This document shows, in pieces, positions 42,844 through 53,185 of a DNA stretch of 64,000 nt. This DNA is from Leptolyngbya sp. KIOST-1 (GTDB lineage: Bacteria; Cyanobacteriota; Cyanobacteriia; Phormidesmidales; Phormidesmidaceae). The notes under the pieces were generated by a model, which ran no database searches, was not told the origin of the DNA, and saw only the letters and a list, made by a program, of their open reading frames with translations. Within the stretch, counting starts at the first letter, position 1; every line of letters starts with the position of its first letter. The stretch covers positions 1 through 64,000 of the forward strand of contig NZ_JQFA01000004.1 of NCBI RefSeq assembly GCF_000763385.1. Direction: 5' to 3'. The position numbers were made by a program, and so were the translations under genes.

Positions 42844-44805
42844 TTAGTCAATCGCCTCGTAGTCAGCGGTCACGGTGGCGTCTAGCTCGCTGTCGCTGTC
42901 GTAGGGATCCTCATCGTCGTAGCCCACGGGCTCGTCGGACGCGGGCTGAGCGTAGTCCGCCGCCGAAATTCCCATGTCGATCTCTCCGCTGCTGTCGGCA
43001 TCGCGGTAGAAGTTAGTCCCAACCGCAAAGATGGCCGATTGCAGCGCATCGATACAGGCCTGGAAGGTGACCACATCAACCCCAGGGGACTGGGTCGCCG
43101 CCCGCAGCTCGTTGGCTTTCTCCTCCAGGCTGATGCGAGCCGCCTCATCCAGCAAGCTACCGTGGTCGCGCAGGGTCGCCTCGTAGCTGTAGAACAGGTT
43201 ATCGGCCCGGTTGGTCAGCTCAGCAATTTGCCGCCGTCGCCCGTCTTCGTCGGCGTAGGTTTCGGCCTCCAGGCGCATCCGATCGACCTCACTGTCGCTG
43301 AGCCCCCCGGTATTGGTGATGCAAATGCTCTGAGCCCGCCCGGTGCCTTTGTCGAGGGCCGCCACATTGAGAATGCCATCGGCGTTGATTTCAAAGGAGA
43401 CCTCAATCTGCGGCACCCCACGGGGGGCGGGGGGAATGCCCGTAAGCTCAAACTTACCCAGACTCTTGTTGTCTTTGGCCATGGCCCGCTCCCCCTGCAG
43501 CACATGGATCTCAACGGAGGTTTGGCCGTCGGTCGCGGTGGAAAAGACCTGAGATTTACTGGTTGGAATCGTGGTGTTGCGCTCGATGATCTTGGTAAAC
43601 ACTTCTCCCAAAGTTTCAATGCCCAAAGATAGCGGTGTCACGTCCAGCAGCAGCAGGTCTTTGACCTCACCCCCCAGCACCCCAGCCTGAATTGACGCTC
43701 CCAGGGCAACAGCCTCGTCGGGATTGACGGAGCGATCGGGGGCTTTGCCATTGAAGTAGGCGCTGATCGCCTGCTGTACGGCCGGAATGCGAGTCGAACC
43801 GCCGACTAACAGGATGCGATCGATAGCGTCCGGGCTCAGATCGGCATCCTTCAGCGCTTGCTTGACCGGTTCTAGGGTGGCCTGCACCAGTTCACCGGCA
43901 AACTGCTCAAATTGAGCCCGAGTCAGCCCCATTTCTAGATGCTTCGGCCCAGACTCATCGGCGGTGATAAACGGCAGGTTGATCGAGGTGGACGGCATGC
44001 TTGACAACTCGATCTTGGCTTTTTCAGCGGCTTCACGAATGCGCTGCAGTGCCATCCGATCGGCTGATAGGTCGATGCCTTCGGCCTCACGAAAAGCAGC
44101 CGTCATCCACTCGACAATGCAGTTGTCGAAGTCGTCGCCCCCCAGGTGGTTGTTACCGGCGGTGGCCTTGACCTCAAAGACGCCGTCGCCGAGCTGCAAA
44201 ATGGAGACGTCAAAGGTGCCGCCGCCCAGGTCAAACACCAGCACAATCTGGTCTTGGTCCTGCTTGTCCAGCCCGTAGGAGAGCGCAGCGGCGGTGGGCT
44301 CATTGATAATGCGCAGTACCTCTAGGCCCGCGATCGTACCGGCGTCTTTGGTCGCCTGGCGCTGGGCATCGGTAAAGTAGGCGGGAACCGTGATCACAGC
44401 CTGAGTGACTTCAGTGCCCAGATACGTCTCTGCATCCTGCTTCAGCTTTTGCAGAATCATGGCAGAGATTTCCTGGGGAGTGAAGGCTTTGCCCCGAATC
44501 TGTACATCTACAGTATTGTCGCGCCCGCTGACGCAGACATAGGGGACTCGGCTGCGCTCAGCCTCAGTGTCTTCCCAGCGCCGGCCAATAAATCGCTTGA
44601 TACTGTAGACCGTGTTTTCGGCGTTGGTCACCGCCTGCCGCTTGGCCAGTTGACCGACCAAACGTTCGCCATTTTTGCCAAACCCCACAATGCTGGGAAC
44701 GGTTCGCCCCCCCTCAGTGCTGGCAATAACAGCTGGCTTGCCGCCTTCCAGGACCGCAACACAGCTGTTGGTTGTTCCTAGGTCGATACCGATTACTTTA
44801 CCCAT
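42844..44805 (-). CDS. dnaK: Chaperone DnaK (DnaK2-like)
   Basis: The 653-aa Hsp70 begins [20 protein letters not shown] and keeps the nucleotide-binding motifs ([41 protein letters not shown]) and substrate-binding domain ([20 protein letters not shown]). The C-terminal lid ends in a long acidic tail, DYEAID, close to the usual EEVD-like end of the cyanobacterial essential DnaK2. It sits between grpE and dnaJ, the normal order. No CIRCE element is seen upstream. Confidence 0.97.
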   Translation of the reverse strand: MGKVIGIDLGTTNSCVAVLEGGKPAVIASTEGGRTVPSIVGFGKNGERLVGQLAKRQAVTNAENTVYSIKRFIGRRWEDTEAERSRVPYVCVSGRDNTVDVQIRGKAFTPQEISAMILQKLKQDAETYLGTEVTQAVITVPAYFTDAQRQATKDAGTIAGLEVLRIINEPTAAALSYGLDKQDQDQIVLVFDLGGGTFDVSILQLGDGVFEVKATAGNNHLGGDDFDNCIVEWMTAAFREAEGIDLSADRMALQRIREAAEKAKIELSSMPSTSINLPFITADESGPKHLEMGLTRAQFEQFAGELVQATLEPVKQALKDADLSPDAIDRILLVGGSTRIPAVQQAISAYFNGKAPDRSVNPDEAVALGASIQAGVLGGEVKDLLLLDVTPLSLGIETLGEVFTKIIERNTTIPTSKSQVFSTATDGQTSVEIHVLQGERAMAKDNKSLGKFELTGIPPAPRGVPQIEVSFEINADGILNVAALDKGTGRAQSICITNTGGLSDSEVDRMRLEAETYADEDGRRRQIAELTNRADNLFYSYEATLRDHGSLLDEAARISLEEKANELRAATQSPGVDVVTFQACIDALQSAIFAVGTNFYRDADSSGEIDMGISAADYAQPASDEPVGYDDEDPYDSDSELDATVTADYEAID

Positions 44806-44986
44806 AGCCCACGGTGCTCGCTGAATCGTTCGCTCTACCCTTTAAAACAGTCCAGATCGTTTTTGTCCGGACTGGTGAGACTATGTTGCCCGTTTACAAG
44901 CGGGAAGTTATCGTTTTTGTCAACAATTTTCAGGGTTACTGCTTAGACTTGGCGATCGCGGTGGCGGAAACAACCCCATAGCGTGG

Positions 44987-45013
44987 GTGGCTGTCTAGAC
45001 CCTAGACAGCCAC
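44987..45013. terminator. Hairpin after grpE
   Basis: Arms 44987-44998 and 45002-45013 (gtggctgtctag / ctagacagccac), loop acc. It has no T-run, so it may be an RNA-stabilising or weak terminator structure between grpE and dnaK. Confidence 0.6.
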
Positions 45014-45021
45014 TGCACCCT

Positions 45022-45765
45022 CTATTCTGCTAGGTCTGTATCCCCAGGGACGGCTTCGCCGGGGGCGTCTTCTGGGGGAGCGGCCACCTTCACCATGGCG
45101 TGACGCAGCACCCGATCGCCCAGCTGATAGCCCCGCACAAACTCCTCAATCACGACTCCTTCAGGATGGTCGGCGGTGGGCTCGCGCATAACGGCTTCAT
45201 GCAGCAGCGGGTCAAACTCCTGGCCCTCCGCCCGCATGGCTGAGACACCGAGGCGCTTGAGGGTTTCCACCAGCTGTTTGTAGACGCTCTGATAACTTTT
45301 GTGAATGGTCATCTCGGCTTCGGTCTGGGGCTTGATCTGCGATCGCGCCCGCTCGAAGTTATCCACCACCGGCAGCAGCTCAATAATGGTGTCGCCTTTG
45401 ATCTGGCTGGCCAAGTCGTCTTTTTCTTTGCTGGTGCGCTTGCGGTAGTTCTCAAAGTCGGCGGCTATGCGCATCGACTGGTTGGCCCGATCTTCGAGTT
45501 GAGCCTTGAGCCCTGCCACCTGACGCTCCAGGTCAGCGACCAAAGCCGAATCGACACTGCTCCCCGCTTCAGCGGCGGCGGGGGCGGCGGGTTCAACCGT
45601 AGCTGCCGCTGCCTCAACGACATCGTCAAAGTCAATATCAATGGCGTCGTCTTCGAGAATTTCTTCGATCGCTTCAGGCGCTTCAGGGTCAGAAGCAGGA
45701 TCGTGGTCATTGTGGTGAATATCGTCAACCATGCTGATACGTAACCCGACGGGTGAATGCAACAA
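45022..45765 (-). CDS. grpE: Nucleotide exchange factor GrpE
   Basis: The 247-aa protein drives ADP release from DnaK. An acidic, disordered N-terminus (about 1-65) precedes the long dimer coiled coil (about 75-140) and the beta domain with VSAMRAEGQEFDPLLHEAVM and VIEEFVRGYQLGDRVLRHAMVKVA. The start ATG lies at 45765, but Met11 (MVDDIHH) is an alternative. Confidence 0.94.
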   Translation of the reverse strand: MLHSPVGLRISMVDDIHHNDHDPASDPEAPEAIEEILEDDAIDIDFDDVVEAAAATVEPAAPAAAEAGSSVDSALVADLERQVAGLKAQLEDRANQSMRIAADFENYRKRTSKEKDDLASQIKGDTIIELLPVVDNFERARSQIKPQTEAEMTIHKSYQSVYKQLVETLKRLGVSAMRAEGQEFDPLLHEAVMREPTADHPEGVVIEEFVRGYQLGDRVLRHAMVKVAAPPEDAPGEAVPGDTDLAE

Positions 45766-46082
45766 TGCGTCCAGCCTTTAGCGTAACCCCGGCAGACATT
45801 AACTCTGCCACAGCGGCCTGGCTTGGACACTGGCTCTAATTCTATCGTGGATTGCAGGTTTCACCGCCGCCAGTTCTGCTCCTCCGCCCCGTGGGTTGGC
45901 CCCACCTGCGCCTGCCATGGTGCAGATAAATTGGATAAGGGTATTATCGAGACTACGGGGTTAAGCACGGGTACGGCTGGCGATCGCGCTCATTGGTAAG
46001 CACAGCCTCCCATTTTGGGCATACTGCCTGCATAGGTATTGGGTTCAGGCCTTTATCACATCGGTATTTTGGCATCAGCGCT
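45766..46082. other. 317-bp divergent promoter region grpE / pilB
   Basis: No gene. It must carry the heat-shock (leftward) and pilus (rightward) promoters; gtattatcg at 45941-45949 is a candidate -10 for pilB. No CIRCE repeat found. Confidence 0.55.
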
Positions 46083-48089
46083 ATGACTAATTCCTCCTCC
46101 TCCCGGCGGGCTCTGGTACTCCAGCGGAGCTTTTCGCCCTTCGGCAACAAGCTCATTCAGGCCGGCTACGTCGACTCAGAGCAAATGCAAAAGGCTCTGG
46201 CAGAGAGCCGCAAGAGCGGGCAGTCGCTGACCGATGTACTAGAGTCGCTGACGGGACAACAGCTTTCCCCCGAGCTTCTGCGCCAATACAAAAAACAGCA
46301 ACTGTTTGAGCTTAAGATTCTCTACGGCGTTGAGTCGCTCGATCCGGAACTTGACAACATTTCCCCGGCCCAAATTGGCCATCTAATCGACACTCTGGTG
46401 CCCGTTGATATCTGTCGCCGTCACCGATTGGTACCGCTTTCAAAGGAAGAAGGCGACTCGCCCTCGGTGCTGGTGGCCATGGTCGATCCCGAGAACCTGG
46501 AGGCCCAGGACGACCTCAACCGCATTTTGCGGCCTCAAAATATGGCCCTCAAGCGCATGGTCATCACCGTTGAGGACTATCAGCGCCTGATGTCGACCTA
46601 CCTGGACGATGCGGTAGCGAAACAGAAAAAAGAAGAGCTTGACGCCGCCGTAGACGTCAACACCAGCCTGGAGGAACTCGACTTTGGCGAGGGCAGCCTC
46701 GAAGACGTCATCGATGAGGAAGCTGACCTGGGGGCTGCTCTCAAAGATGCCGGAGCGGCCCCGGTAATTGCCCTGGTCAACAAAATTTTGGCCAAGGCCT
46801 TACAGGAAGGGGTTTCTGATATTCACATTGAGCCCCAGGAGGAGTTTCTGCGAGTCCGGTTTCGCAAGGACGGCGTGCTGAAAGAAGCGCTGCCCAAAAT
46901 GCCGAAAAAGATCATTCCCGCCGTCACCGCCCGATTCAAAATCATTGCCGAGCTGGATATTGCCGAGCGCAGAGCGCCTCAGGATGGTCGTATTCGGCGG
47001 GTGTTTCAGGGCCGCAAGGTGGACTTTCGGGTCAACACCCTGCCCAGTCGCTGCGGCGAAAAAGTGGTGCTGCGGATCCTCGACAACTCCGCCACCCAAC
47101 TCGGCCTGGACAAGCTGATCACCGATCCCGACTCTCTGCGTATCGTGCAGGACATGGCCTCCCGTCCCTTCGGCCTGCTGCTGGTGACAGGACCAACGGG
47201 TTCGGGTAAAACCACGACTCTGTACTCGGTGCTGTCCGAGCGTAACGATCCTGGCATTAACATCAGCACCGCTGAAGACCCGATTGAATACACCCTGCCC
47301 GGCCTGACCCAGGTGCAGGTGATCCGTGAAAAGGGCATGGACTTTGCGTCTATTCTGCGGGCCTTTTTGCGCCAGGATCCCGATGTCATTCTGGTGGGTG
47401 AGACCCGGGACCGTGAAACGGCCAAAACAGCGATCGAGGCTGCCCTGACCGGACACCTGGTGCTGACCACACTGCACACCAACGACGCCGCCGGGGCTGT
47501 CGCTCGCCTGGACGAAATGGGGGTGGAGTCCTTCATGGTCTCCAGCGCTCTAATTGGGGTACTGGCCCAGCGTCTGGTGCGAAAAGTCTGTTCGGAGTGC
47601 CGCATTGCATACCACCCCAGCCACGAAGAACTGGCCCACTTTGGCCTCTCGGCTGCCGCAGAGGCAGACATTACCTTCTACAAAGCCAACACCCTGACAG
47701 CAGAGGAAATTGCTGCAGCCAAGGAGAAAAATACCCTCTGTCCCTTGTGCCAGGGCGGGGGCTACAAAGGGCGGGTCGGCGTCTATGAAGTGCTGCGGGT
47801 GACCGAGCGACTCCAGAAACTGATCTCTGAGGGGGCACCCACCGAGGTGATCAAAGAGGCCGCCGTTGAGGAGGGCATGCAGACCCTGCTAGCCTACAGC
47901 CTTAACCTAGTGCGCCAGGGCTACACCACCCTCGATGAAGTAGAGCGAGTCACCTTTACCGATACGGGTTTGGAGGCAGAACTCAAGGCCAAGCGCAAGG
48001 CGTCTCTGACCTGCTCCTGCTGTGCCGCTGAGCTCCAGCAGGAATGGCTGGACTGCCCCTACTGTCTCACCCCGCGCTTCCACGAGTAG
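46083..48089 (+). CDS. pilB: Type IV pilus assembly ATPase PilB
   Basis: The 668-aa motor powers pilus extension. I use ATG 46083 (MTNSSSSRRALVLQRSFSPF); the frame runs further upstream without support. It has the GSPII_E N-terminal domain (about 18-190), Walker A GPTGSGKTTTLYS, Asp box/Walker B (RAFLRQDPDVILVGETRDRE), His box (TTLHTNDAAGAVARL) and the tetracysteine zinc site (CSEC ... CPLC). An extra C-terminal CSCC ... CPYC ribbon ends the protein. pilT and pilC follow. Confidence 0.95.
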   Translation: MTNSSSSRRALVLQRSFSPFGNKLIQAGYVDSEQMQKALAESRKSGQSLTDVLESLTGQQLSPELLRQYKKQQLFELKILYGVESLDPELDNISPAQIGHLIDTLVPVDICRRHRLVPLSKEEGDSPSVLVAMVDPENLEAQDDLNRILRPQNMALKRMVITVEDYQRLMSTYLDDAVAKQKKEELDAAVDVNTSLEELDFGEGSLEDVIDEEADLGAALKDAGAAPVIALVNKILAKALQEGVSDIHIEPQEEFLRVRFRKDGVLKEALPKMPKKIIPAVTARFKIIAELDIAERRAPQDGRIRRVFQGRKVDFRVNTLPSRCGEKVVLRILDNSATQLGLDKLITDPDSLRIVQDMASRPFGLLLVTGPTGSGKTTTLYSVLSERNDPGINISTAEDPIEYTLPGLTQVQVIREKGMDFASILRAFLRQDPDVILVGETRDRETAKTAIEAALTGHLVLTTLHTNDAAGAVARLDEMGVESFMVSSALIGVLAQRLVRKVCSECRIAYHPSHEELAHFGLSAAAEADITFYKANTLTAEEIAAAKEKNTLCPLCQGGGYKGRVGVYEVLRVTERLQKLISEGAPTEVIKEAAVEEGMQTLLAYSLNLVRQGYTTLDEVERVTFTDTGLEAELKAKRKASLTCSCCAAELQQEWLDCPYCLTPRFHE

Positions 48090-48243
48090 TTCCGGTGATG
48101 TCCCTCTACTGACAGCATCGGGTGTCAAAGTGGGCATCTTGTTACCAGCACTGGGTTAAGGGCACCCGCTGTGTTTTCGACGTCGCCTAAGCTGTTCTAA
48201 CGTTGTATTCGCTTACATTTCTCAACCCCCAGGAGATAGTCCT

Positions 48244-49368
48244 ATGGAATTAATGATTGAAGACTTGATGGAAGAGGTGATTGAGCGAGGTGGCTCTGAC
48301 TTACACCTTTCGGCGGGTCTGCCCCCCTACATCCGCATTAGCGGTAAGCTGACCCCCACTGAGCACGAGCCCATGACCCCTGAGTCGTGCCAGCGGCTCA
48401 TCTTCAGCATGCTCAACAACACCCAGCGCAAGCAGCTCGAGCAAACCTGGGAACTGGACTGCTCCTACGGGGTAAAAGGACTGGCTCGATTTCGGGTCAA
48501 CGTCTACAAGGACCGGGGCACCTACGCCGCCTGTCTTAGGGCCCTGAGCTCGAAAATTCCGAGCATGGATACCCTTGGCCTGCCCAATATCGTACGCGAG
48601 CTGTCCGAAAAACCTCGCGGCCTGATTCTGGTCACGGGGCCCACCGGATCTGGCAAATCGACGACGCTGGCGTCGATGATCAACAATATCAACCTGACCC
48701 GGCCAGAGCACATTCTTACCGTTGAAGATCCGATTGAGTTTGTCTACGAGCCGATTAAGAGCCTGATTCACCAACGCCAGATTGGGGAAGACACAAAGAG
48801 CTTTTCCAACGCCCTGCGCGCCGCCCTCCGGGAAGACCCCGACGTGATTCTGGTAGGTGAGATGCGTGACCTGGAAACCATCTCCCTAGCCATTTCTGCT
48901 GCAGAAACCGGTCACTTAGTCTTCGGTACCCTGCACACCAGTTCGGCCGCTCAGACCGTAGACCGGATGGTGGATGTCTTTCCCCCCGACCAGCAGCAGC
49001 AAATTCGGGTACAGCTGTCTGGCTCTCTGGTGGCGGTCCTCAGCCAAACCCTGGTGCCTAAGGCCAATGTTAAACCCGGTGAGTATGGTCGGGTCATGGC
49101 CCAGGAGATCATGGTGGTTACCCCGGCTATTGCCAACCTGATTCGGGAAGGTAAAACGGCTCAAATCTACGGGGCCATTCAAACAGGCGGCAAACTGGCC
49201 ATGCAAACTCTGGAGAAAGTGCTGGCCGATTTGTACAAAGCCGGCACGATTTCCTTCGAGGCTGCGATGTCTAAGACCTCTCGCCCCGATGAACTGCAGC
49301 GGTTGATTGGGGGTGCCCCAGCGCCTAGTGCTGCCGCTCGCCAGGGAGCGGCGGGGGGACGTCACTAG
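48244..49368 (+). CDS. pilT: Type IV pilus retraction ATPase PilT
   Basis: The 374-aa motor depolymerises pili for twitching motility and DNA uptake. It has the N-terminal PAS-like domain (GGSDLHLSAGLPPYIRISGK), Walker A GPTGSGKSTTLASM, Walker B ALREDPDVILVGEMRDLETI and the His box TLHTSSAAQTVDR. The aggag-type site (ccaggagatagtcctATG) precedes ATG 48244. Confidence 0.96.
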   Translation: MELMIEDLMEEVIERGGSDLHLSAGLPPYIRISGKLTPTEHEPMTPESCQRLIFSMLNNTQRKQLEQTWELDCSYGVKGLARFRVNVYKDRGTYAACLRALSSKIPSMDTLGLPNIVRELSEKPRGLILVTGPTGSGKSTTLASMINNINLTRPEHILTVEDPIEFVYEPIKSLIHQRQIGEDTKSFSNALRAALREDPDVILVGEMRDLETISLAISAAETGHLVFGTLHTSSAAQTVDRMVDVFPPDQQQQIRVQLSGSLVAVLSQTLVPKANVKPGEYGRVMAQEIMVVTPAIANLIREGKTAQIYGAIQTGGKLAMQTLEKVLADLYKAGTISFEAAMSKTSRPDELQRLIGGAPAPSAAARQGAAGGRH

Positions 49369-49514
49369 TCCTGGCCTGGGTGTATGCCATCGAAGGCAAA
49401 ACGTCATCTGTTCTAAGCAGTACAAAGCACGCGAGTTCGGGTAGATCTAGCGGGTTCGGTCCGACGAACCCGCCGCTATAATTGCAGTACTTTAAGCCAC
49501 TGAGCCATTGAGCT

Positions 49515-50735
49515 ATGCCTACCTACGTTGCCATTGGTCGTGATACCAGCGGAGCCCAGCGCAAAGAGCGTATTTCCGCTGAGACGCCTAGCGATGCCCG
49601 CAATCTCCTAAAGGATCAGGGCCTCTATGTGATGGACCTGAAGGAGGAATCCGGGTTTAACCTGGACCTGGAGAGTATCAAAACCTCCATGACCAAGGTG
49701 ACCGTAAAGGACAAGGCGATCTTTTCGCGACAGTTTGCGGCCCTGGTCAACGCTGGGGTAGCCCTGGTTCGAGGTCTGGGGGTGCTGGCGGATGACTGCT
49801 CGAACCCCAAGCTGAAGCAGGCGCTGCTGGCCATCAATGCTGATGTGCAGCAGGGTACGAACCTATCTGACGCAATGCGCAAGCATCCAGCCTGTTTTGA
49901 CAACCTCTACGTGGCCTTAATTCAGGCCGGGGAGGTCGGCGGTGTACTCGACGAGGTGCTCAACCGTCTGGCCAAGCTGCTGGAAGATTTAGCCCGGTTG
50001 CAGAACCAAATCAAGTCGGCCATGGCCTATCCGGTAACGGTAGGGTTTTTGGCGGTAATTATCTTTGTCGGTATGACGGTATTTCTGCTGCCCATTTTTG
50101 CCGACATGTTTGAGGACCTGGGGGCCGACCTACCGGTATTCACCCAGGTGATGATGATGATCAGCCGCTTCTTGCGCCAGCCATTGAACTGGGTATTTAT
50201 GGTGGCGGCAATTTCGGCGTTGACCTTTGCCTACCGACGGTACTATGCCACCCTGAATGGACGACGGGTGATTGACCGTCTATCCTTGAAAATGCCTTTG
50301 TTTGGAGACTTGATTCAAAAAACCGCTACCGCTCGCTTCTGCCGCACCTTTGGGTCGCTGTCGAAGTCGGGGGTGCCGATTTTGACGGCCCTGGAGATTG
50401 TGCGAGATACCGCCGGCAACCAGGTGATTGCTGAGGCCGTAGATGAGGCCCGCAAGGATGTGCAGGGGGGTGGCATGATCAGCCTAGCGCTGCAAAAGCA
50501 CTCGGTTTTCCCAAGCATGGCTGTTCAGATGATCAGTATCGGTGAAGAGACGGGAGAGCTGGACTCCATGCTGATGAAAGTGGCGGACTTCTACGAGGAT
50601 GAAGTAGAACAGGCGGTGAAGGCCCTGACCAGCGTGATGGAGCCGATCATGATTATGGTGCTGGGGGGTATGGTGGGTTCGATTCTGGTGTCGATGTACC
50701 TGCCGATGTTTAAGATCATGGAGGCGATCGGCTAG
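49515..50735 (+). CDS. pilC: Type IV pilus inner-membrane platform protein PilC
   Basis: The 406-aa protein of the GspF/PilC family holds two homologous T2SSF domains (about 70-195 and 272-395), each with membrane helices (PVTVGFLAVIIFVGMTVFLL; a last IMIMVLGGMVGSILVSMYLP). It couples the PilB and PilT motors to the pilus base. It is 146 bp after pilT and likely part of the same operon. Confidence 0.95.
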   Translation: MPTYVAIGRDTSGAQRKERISAETPSDARNLLKDQGLYVMDLKEESGFNLDLESIKTSMTKVTVKDKAIFSRQFAALVNAGVALVRGLGVLADDCSNPKLKQALLAINADVQQGTNLSDAMRKHPACFDNLYVALIQAGEVGGVLDEVLNRLAKLLEDLARLQNQIKSAMAYPVTVGFLAVIIFVGMTVFLLPIFADMFEDLGADLPVFTQVMMMISRFLRQPLNWVFMVAAISALTFAYRRYYATLNGRRVIDRLSLKMPLFGDLIQKTATARFCRTFGSLSKSGVPILTALEIVRDTAGNQVIAEAVDEARKDVQGGGMISLALQKHSVFPSMAVQMISIGEETGELDSMLMKVADFYEDEVEQAVKALTSVMEPIMIMVLGGMVGSILVSMYLPMFKIMEAIG

Positions 50736-50928
50736 GCTGCGATCGCCGCTTTCGATATTTGGCCAGGGCGATTTTGCCCTGGCCATTTTTGATCGGCGGT
50801 GGTTTTGGCCAGGCAAAAGGACTAGGAACCGTCATCAATTAGCTGCCAAACGCCCAAAAATTAAGGGTTATAGCCCTTAGTGCAGCGTCAAAGCCAAAAA
50901 TTAGGGTTCCCTTAGGTTTGACAGAGTC

Positions 50929-52056
50929 CTAGGACAACAGCCCGGCACTGAGGCGGTGAATAGCTCGATGGGCCACGTCGCTGTAGCTGACTTCACCGCA
51001 GAAAACTTTAACCATGGTGAGGGTGCTGGAGGGGCGCTTCACCCCGGCTCTGTAGGCCAGGGAGGGGGCTTGGTAGACCAGACGGGCCAGGCGTCTGGCC
51101 CAGCGCATTTCCTCGCCCCATTCCCTATCCATGACCTGGGTGTAGTCTGCCAGGGCCGTATCGCTGCCCTGGAGAGCCTTGGCGATCGCCTCGGCAGCCT
51201 TGAGGCCACTAAAGATGGAAGGCCGAATGCCCTCGGCTGTAAACGGGTCTACCACACAGGCGGATTCACCTGCCAGGACGGCCCGGTGGGTGTGGAGGGT
51301 TTGAGGACCATCCCAAATGAAAATGGGGTGACCGAAGTGCTGCACGGTACTGGCATCGACATCAAAGGCGGCGGCATAGTCGGCCACCGGGGTGCGTAAG
51401 TCCTGCTTGCGCTGGGCCCCCGAGCGAAACACGCCGCCACCGATGGAGTAGCCGTCGGCCTTGGGAAAATTCCACAGATATCCCCGCTGCAGCAGGCCCA
51501 GGTCGAAATGCACCACCGGATCCTGGGGCACCTCTAGGCGAGGTTCGGCCTCCAGGGCGGCGGCCAGCTGATACTTGCGCTCAGGAAAGCCCAGCCACTT
51601 GGCCATAGCCCCCCTGGCACCATCGGCTGCAATTAAAAAGCGGCCCTGGACTGGCCCCTGGCTGGTGTGCACCTGCCAGTGGTCCTCGTGGGATTCAACC
51701 CCCTGGGCTTTGGTGGCATCCCACAGGGTGGCTCCCTGCTTTTGGGCCTGCTGCACAATAAAGTGGTCAAACTCGTCCCGCCGCACCATCCACAGCGCTT
51801 TTTCGGCGGGCAGTTCGGCTTCGACTGGGTCTTCCAGGTTGAAGGTGTAGCGCACTCTGCAGACCTTGACCGAGATCGCCGGGGAGAAGTCGAAGTCAAA
51901 CCATTCGGCCACCTGGGGCGATACACCGCCGCCGCAGGGCTTGTAGCGGGGGAGTTGGGCGGCCTCCACGATCAAGACTCGATGGCCTGCTTTGCTGAGG
52001 TGGTAGGCGGCGGTGGCTCCGGCGGGGCCTGCCCCGACGATGATGCAGTCATACAT
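50929..52056 (-). CDS. Geranylgeranyl reductase-family FAD oxidoreductase
   Basis: The 375-aa flavoprotein starts with the dinucleotide fold MYDCIIVGAGPAGATAAYHL and the family motif PRYKPCGGGVS, typical of geranylgeranyl/digeranylgeranyl reductases such as ChlP. It lies 32 bp downstream of the homogentisate phytyltransferase, in the same direction, so a role in reducing the isoprenoid chain for tocopherol or in a linked lipid pathway is plausible. It is shorter than the usual ChlP (about 406 aa), so I do not name it chlP. Confidence 0.85.
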   Translation of the reverse strand: MYDCIIVGAGPAGATAAYHLSKAGHRVLIVEAAQLPRYKPCGGGVSPQVAEWFDFDFSPAISVKVCRVRYTFNLEDPVEAELPAEKALWMVRRDEFDHFIVQQAQKQGATLWDATKAQGVESHEDHWQVHTSQGPVQGRFLIAADGARGAMAKWLGFPERKYQLAAALEAEPRLEVPQDPVVHFDLGLLQRGYLWNFPKADGYSIGGGVFRSGAQRKQDLRTPVADYAAAFDVDASTVQHFGHPIFIWDGPQTLHTHRAVLAGESACVVDPFTAEGIRPSIFSGLKAAEAIAKALQGSDTALADYTQVMDREWGEEMRWARRLARLVYQAPSLAYRAGVKRPSSTLTMVKVFCGEVSYSDVAHRAIHRLSAGLLS

Positions 52057-52088
52057 GGCTTTGGGCTCCTTTGGGCGGGTCTGCTGGG

Positions 52089-53087
52089 CTAGGCCAACCA
52101 GCAGGCGAGGGGAAATATGAGGTACTGCAGAAAAAAGAGCTTCCAGATGAACTGGTAGAACTGGGGGTAGGTCATGGTGCCCAGTCCCGCCGCCGTCTGG
52201 CCGGTGGGGGGCACCCGCAGACTCATCCAGCCCAGCAGCAGCAGCAGCAGCAGATGGGAGCCAGCCAAAAACAGCGAATTGACCCCGGTCAGCCAGGGCG
52301 CCGCCAGGGCCATACCCAGGTAGCAGACGCTCAGAATACCTAGGGCAACCTTAAAGACATTGCGCTGCCCCAGCTTCAGGGATAGGGTGCGGATGCCGTA
52401 GCGGCGATCGCCCTCAATGTCGGGAATATCTTTGAACAGGGCAATGGCGATACTGAACAGCAGAATGAAGCCGGTCAGCGCCCAAACCCGTCCCGGAACG
52501 GTGAAAGGAAGGCCGAGGCGATCGCTGCCGTGCAGAAACAGACCCAAATTCACAATTGCCCCCCGCACCGCCAAAATGCACACCGAAGCCCAAAAGGGAA
52601 ACCGCTTGAGGCGTACCGGCGGCAGCGAATAGGCGGTACCAATCCCCAGGCTGAGGCCCACGGTAGCCAGCAGCCAGGGGCCACCGACGGCCGCCAATCC
52701 GATGGCCCCAAGCCCTGCCAACCCCACAATCCAGCGGCCGTCGGCCACCGAAAATTCACCCGCCGCCACAGGCAAATGGGGTTTGTTGATGCGATCGATC
52801 GCAATGTCTTCGAGCTGGTTTAGCCCCACGATGTAGAGGTTGCCCAGCAGGCAGGCCCCTCCGGCAACGGCGACTAAACTCAGCAAGGCACCCAAGTAGG
52901 GTAAGTTTTCGCCCCTCAAGTCGGCCAGCACAATGGCGGTAATGCCCAGCATACTGAGGCTAGTGCCAATCACCGTGTGAGGCCGCCAGAACTTCCACAG
53001 GGCGTAGAGCCAGGGCAGAGGGGTTTGGGTAAAGCGGAGCCGGTTACCTGGGGGAACCGTAGAGTTTGGCGGAGCAGCGTGGGGCAT
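52089..53087 (-). CDS. hpt: Homogentisate phytyltransferase (UbiA family)
   Basis: The 332-aa membrane enzyme joins homogentisate to phytyl diphosphate, the first committed step of tocopherol synthesis. It has eight to nine membrane helices and the two Asp motifs NQLEDIAIDRINKP and KDIPDIEGDRRYG, matching the cyanobacterial slr1736 group more than chlorophyll synthase. It precedes the reductase gene in an apparent operon. Confidence 0.9.
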   Translation of the reverse strand: MPHAAPPNSTVPPGNRLRFTQTPLPWLYALWKFWRPHTVIGTSLSMLGITAIVLADLRGENLPYLGALLSLVAVAGGACLLGNLYIVGLNQLEDIAIDRINKPHLPVAAGEFSVADGRWIVGLAGLGAIGLAAVGGPWLLATVGLSLGIGTAYSLPPVRLKRFPFWASVCILAVRGAIVNLGLFLHGSDRLGLPFTVPGRVWALTGFILLFSIAIALFKDIPDIEGDRRYGIRTLSLKLGQRNVFKVALGILSVCYLGMALAAPWLTGVNSLFLAGSHLLLLLLLGWMSLRVPPTGQTAAGLGTMTYPQFYQFIWKLFFLQYLIFPLACWLA

Positions 53088-53185
53088 AGATGAAAGTCGT
53101 TTTGCCAGGGGCCTCAGTTCCTTAGCTAGCTTATCGGCTGATGGCTCGCTTACTGGTGCAATTGGGCCTTAAAAAAAGCTTTTTT

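Noticed and set aside
44806-46082. CIRCE heat-shock operator upstream of dnaK or grpE
   Set aside because: No ttagcactc-N9-gagtgctaa type inverted repeat is present.
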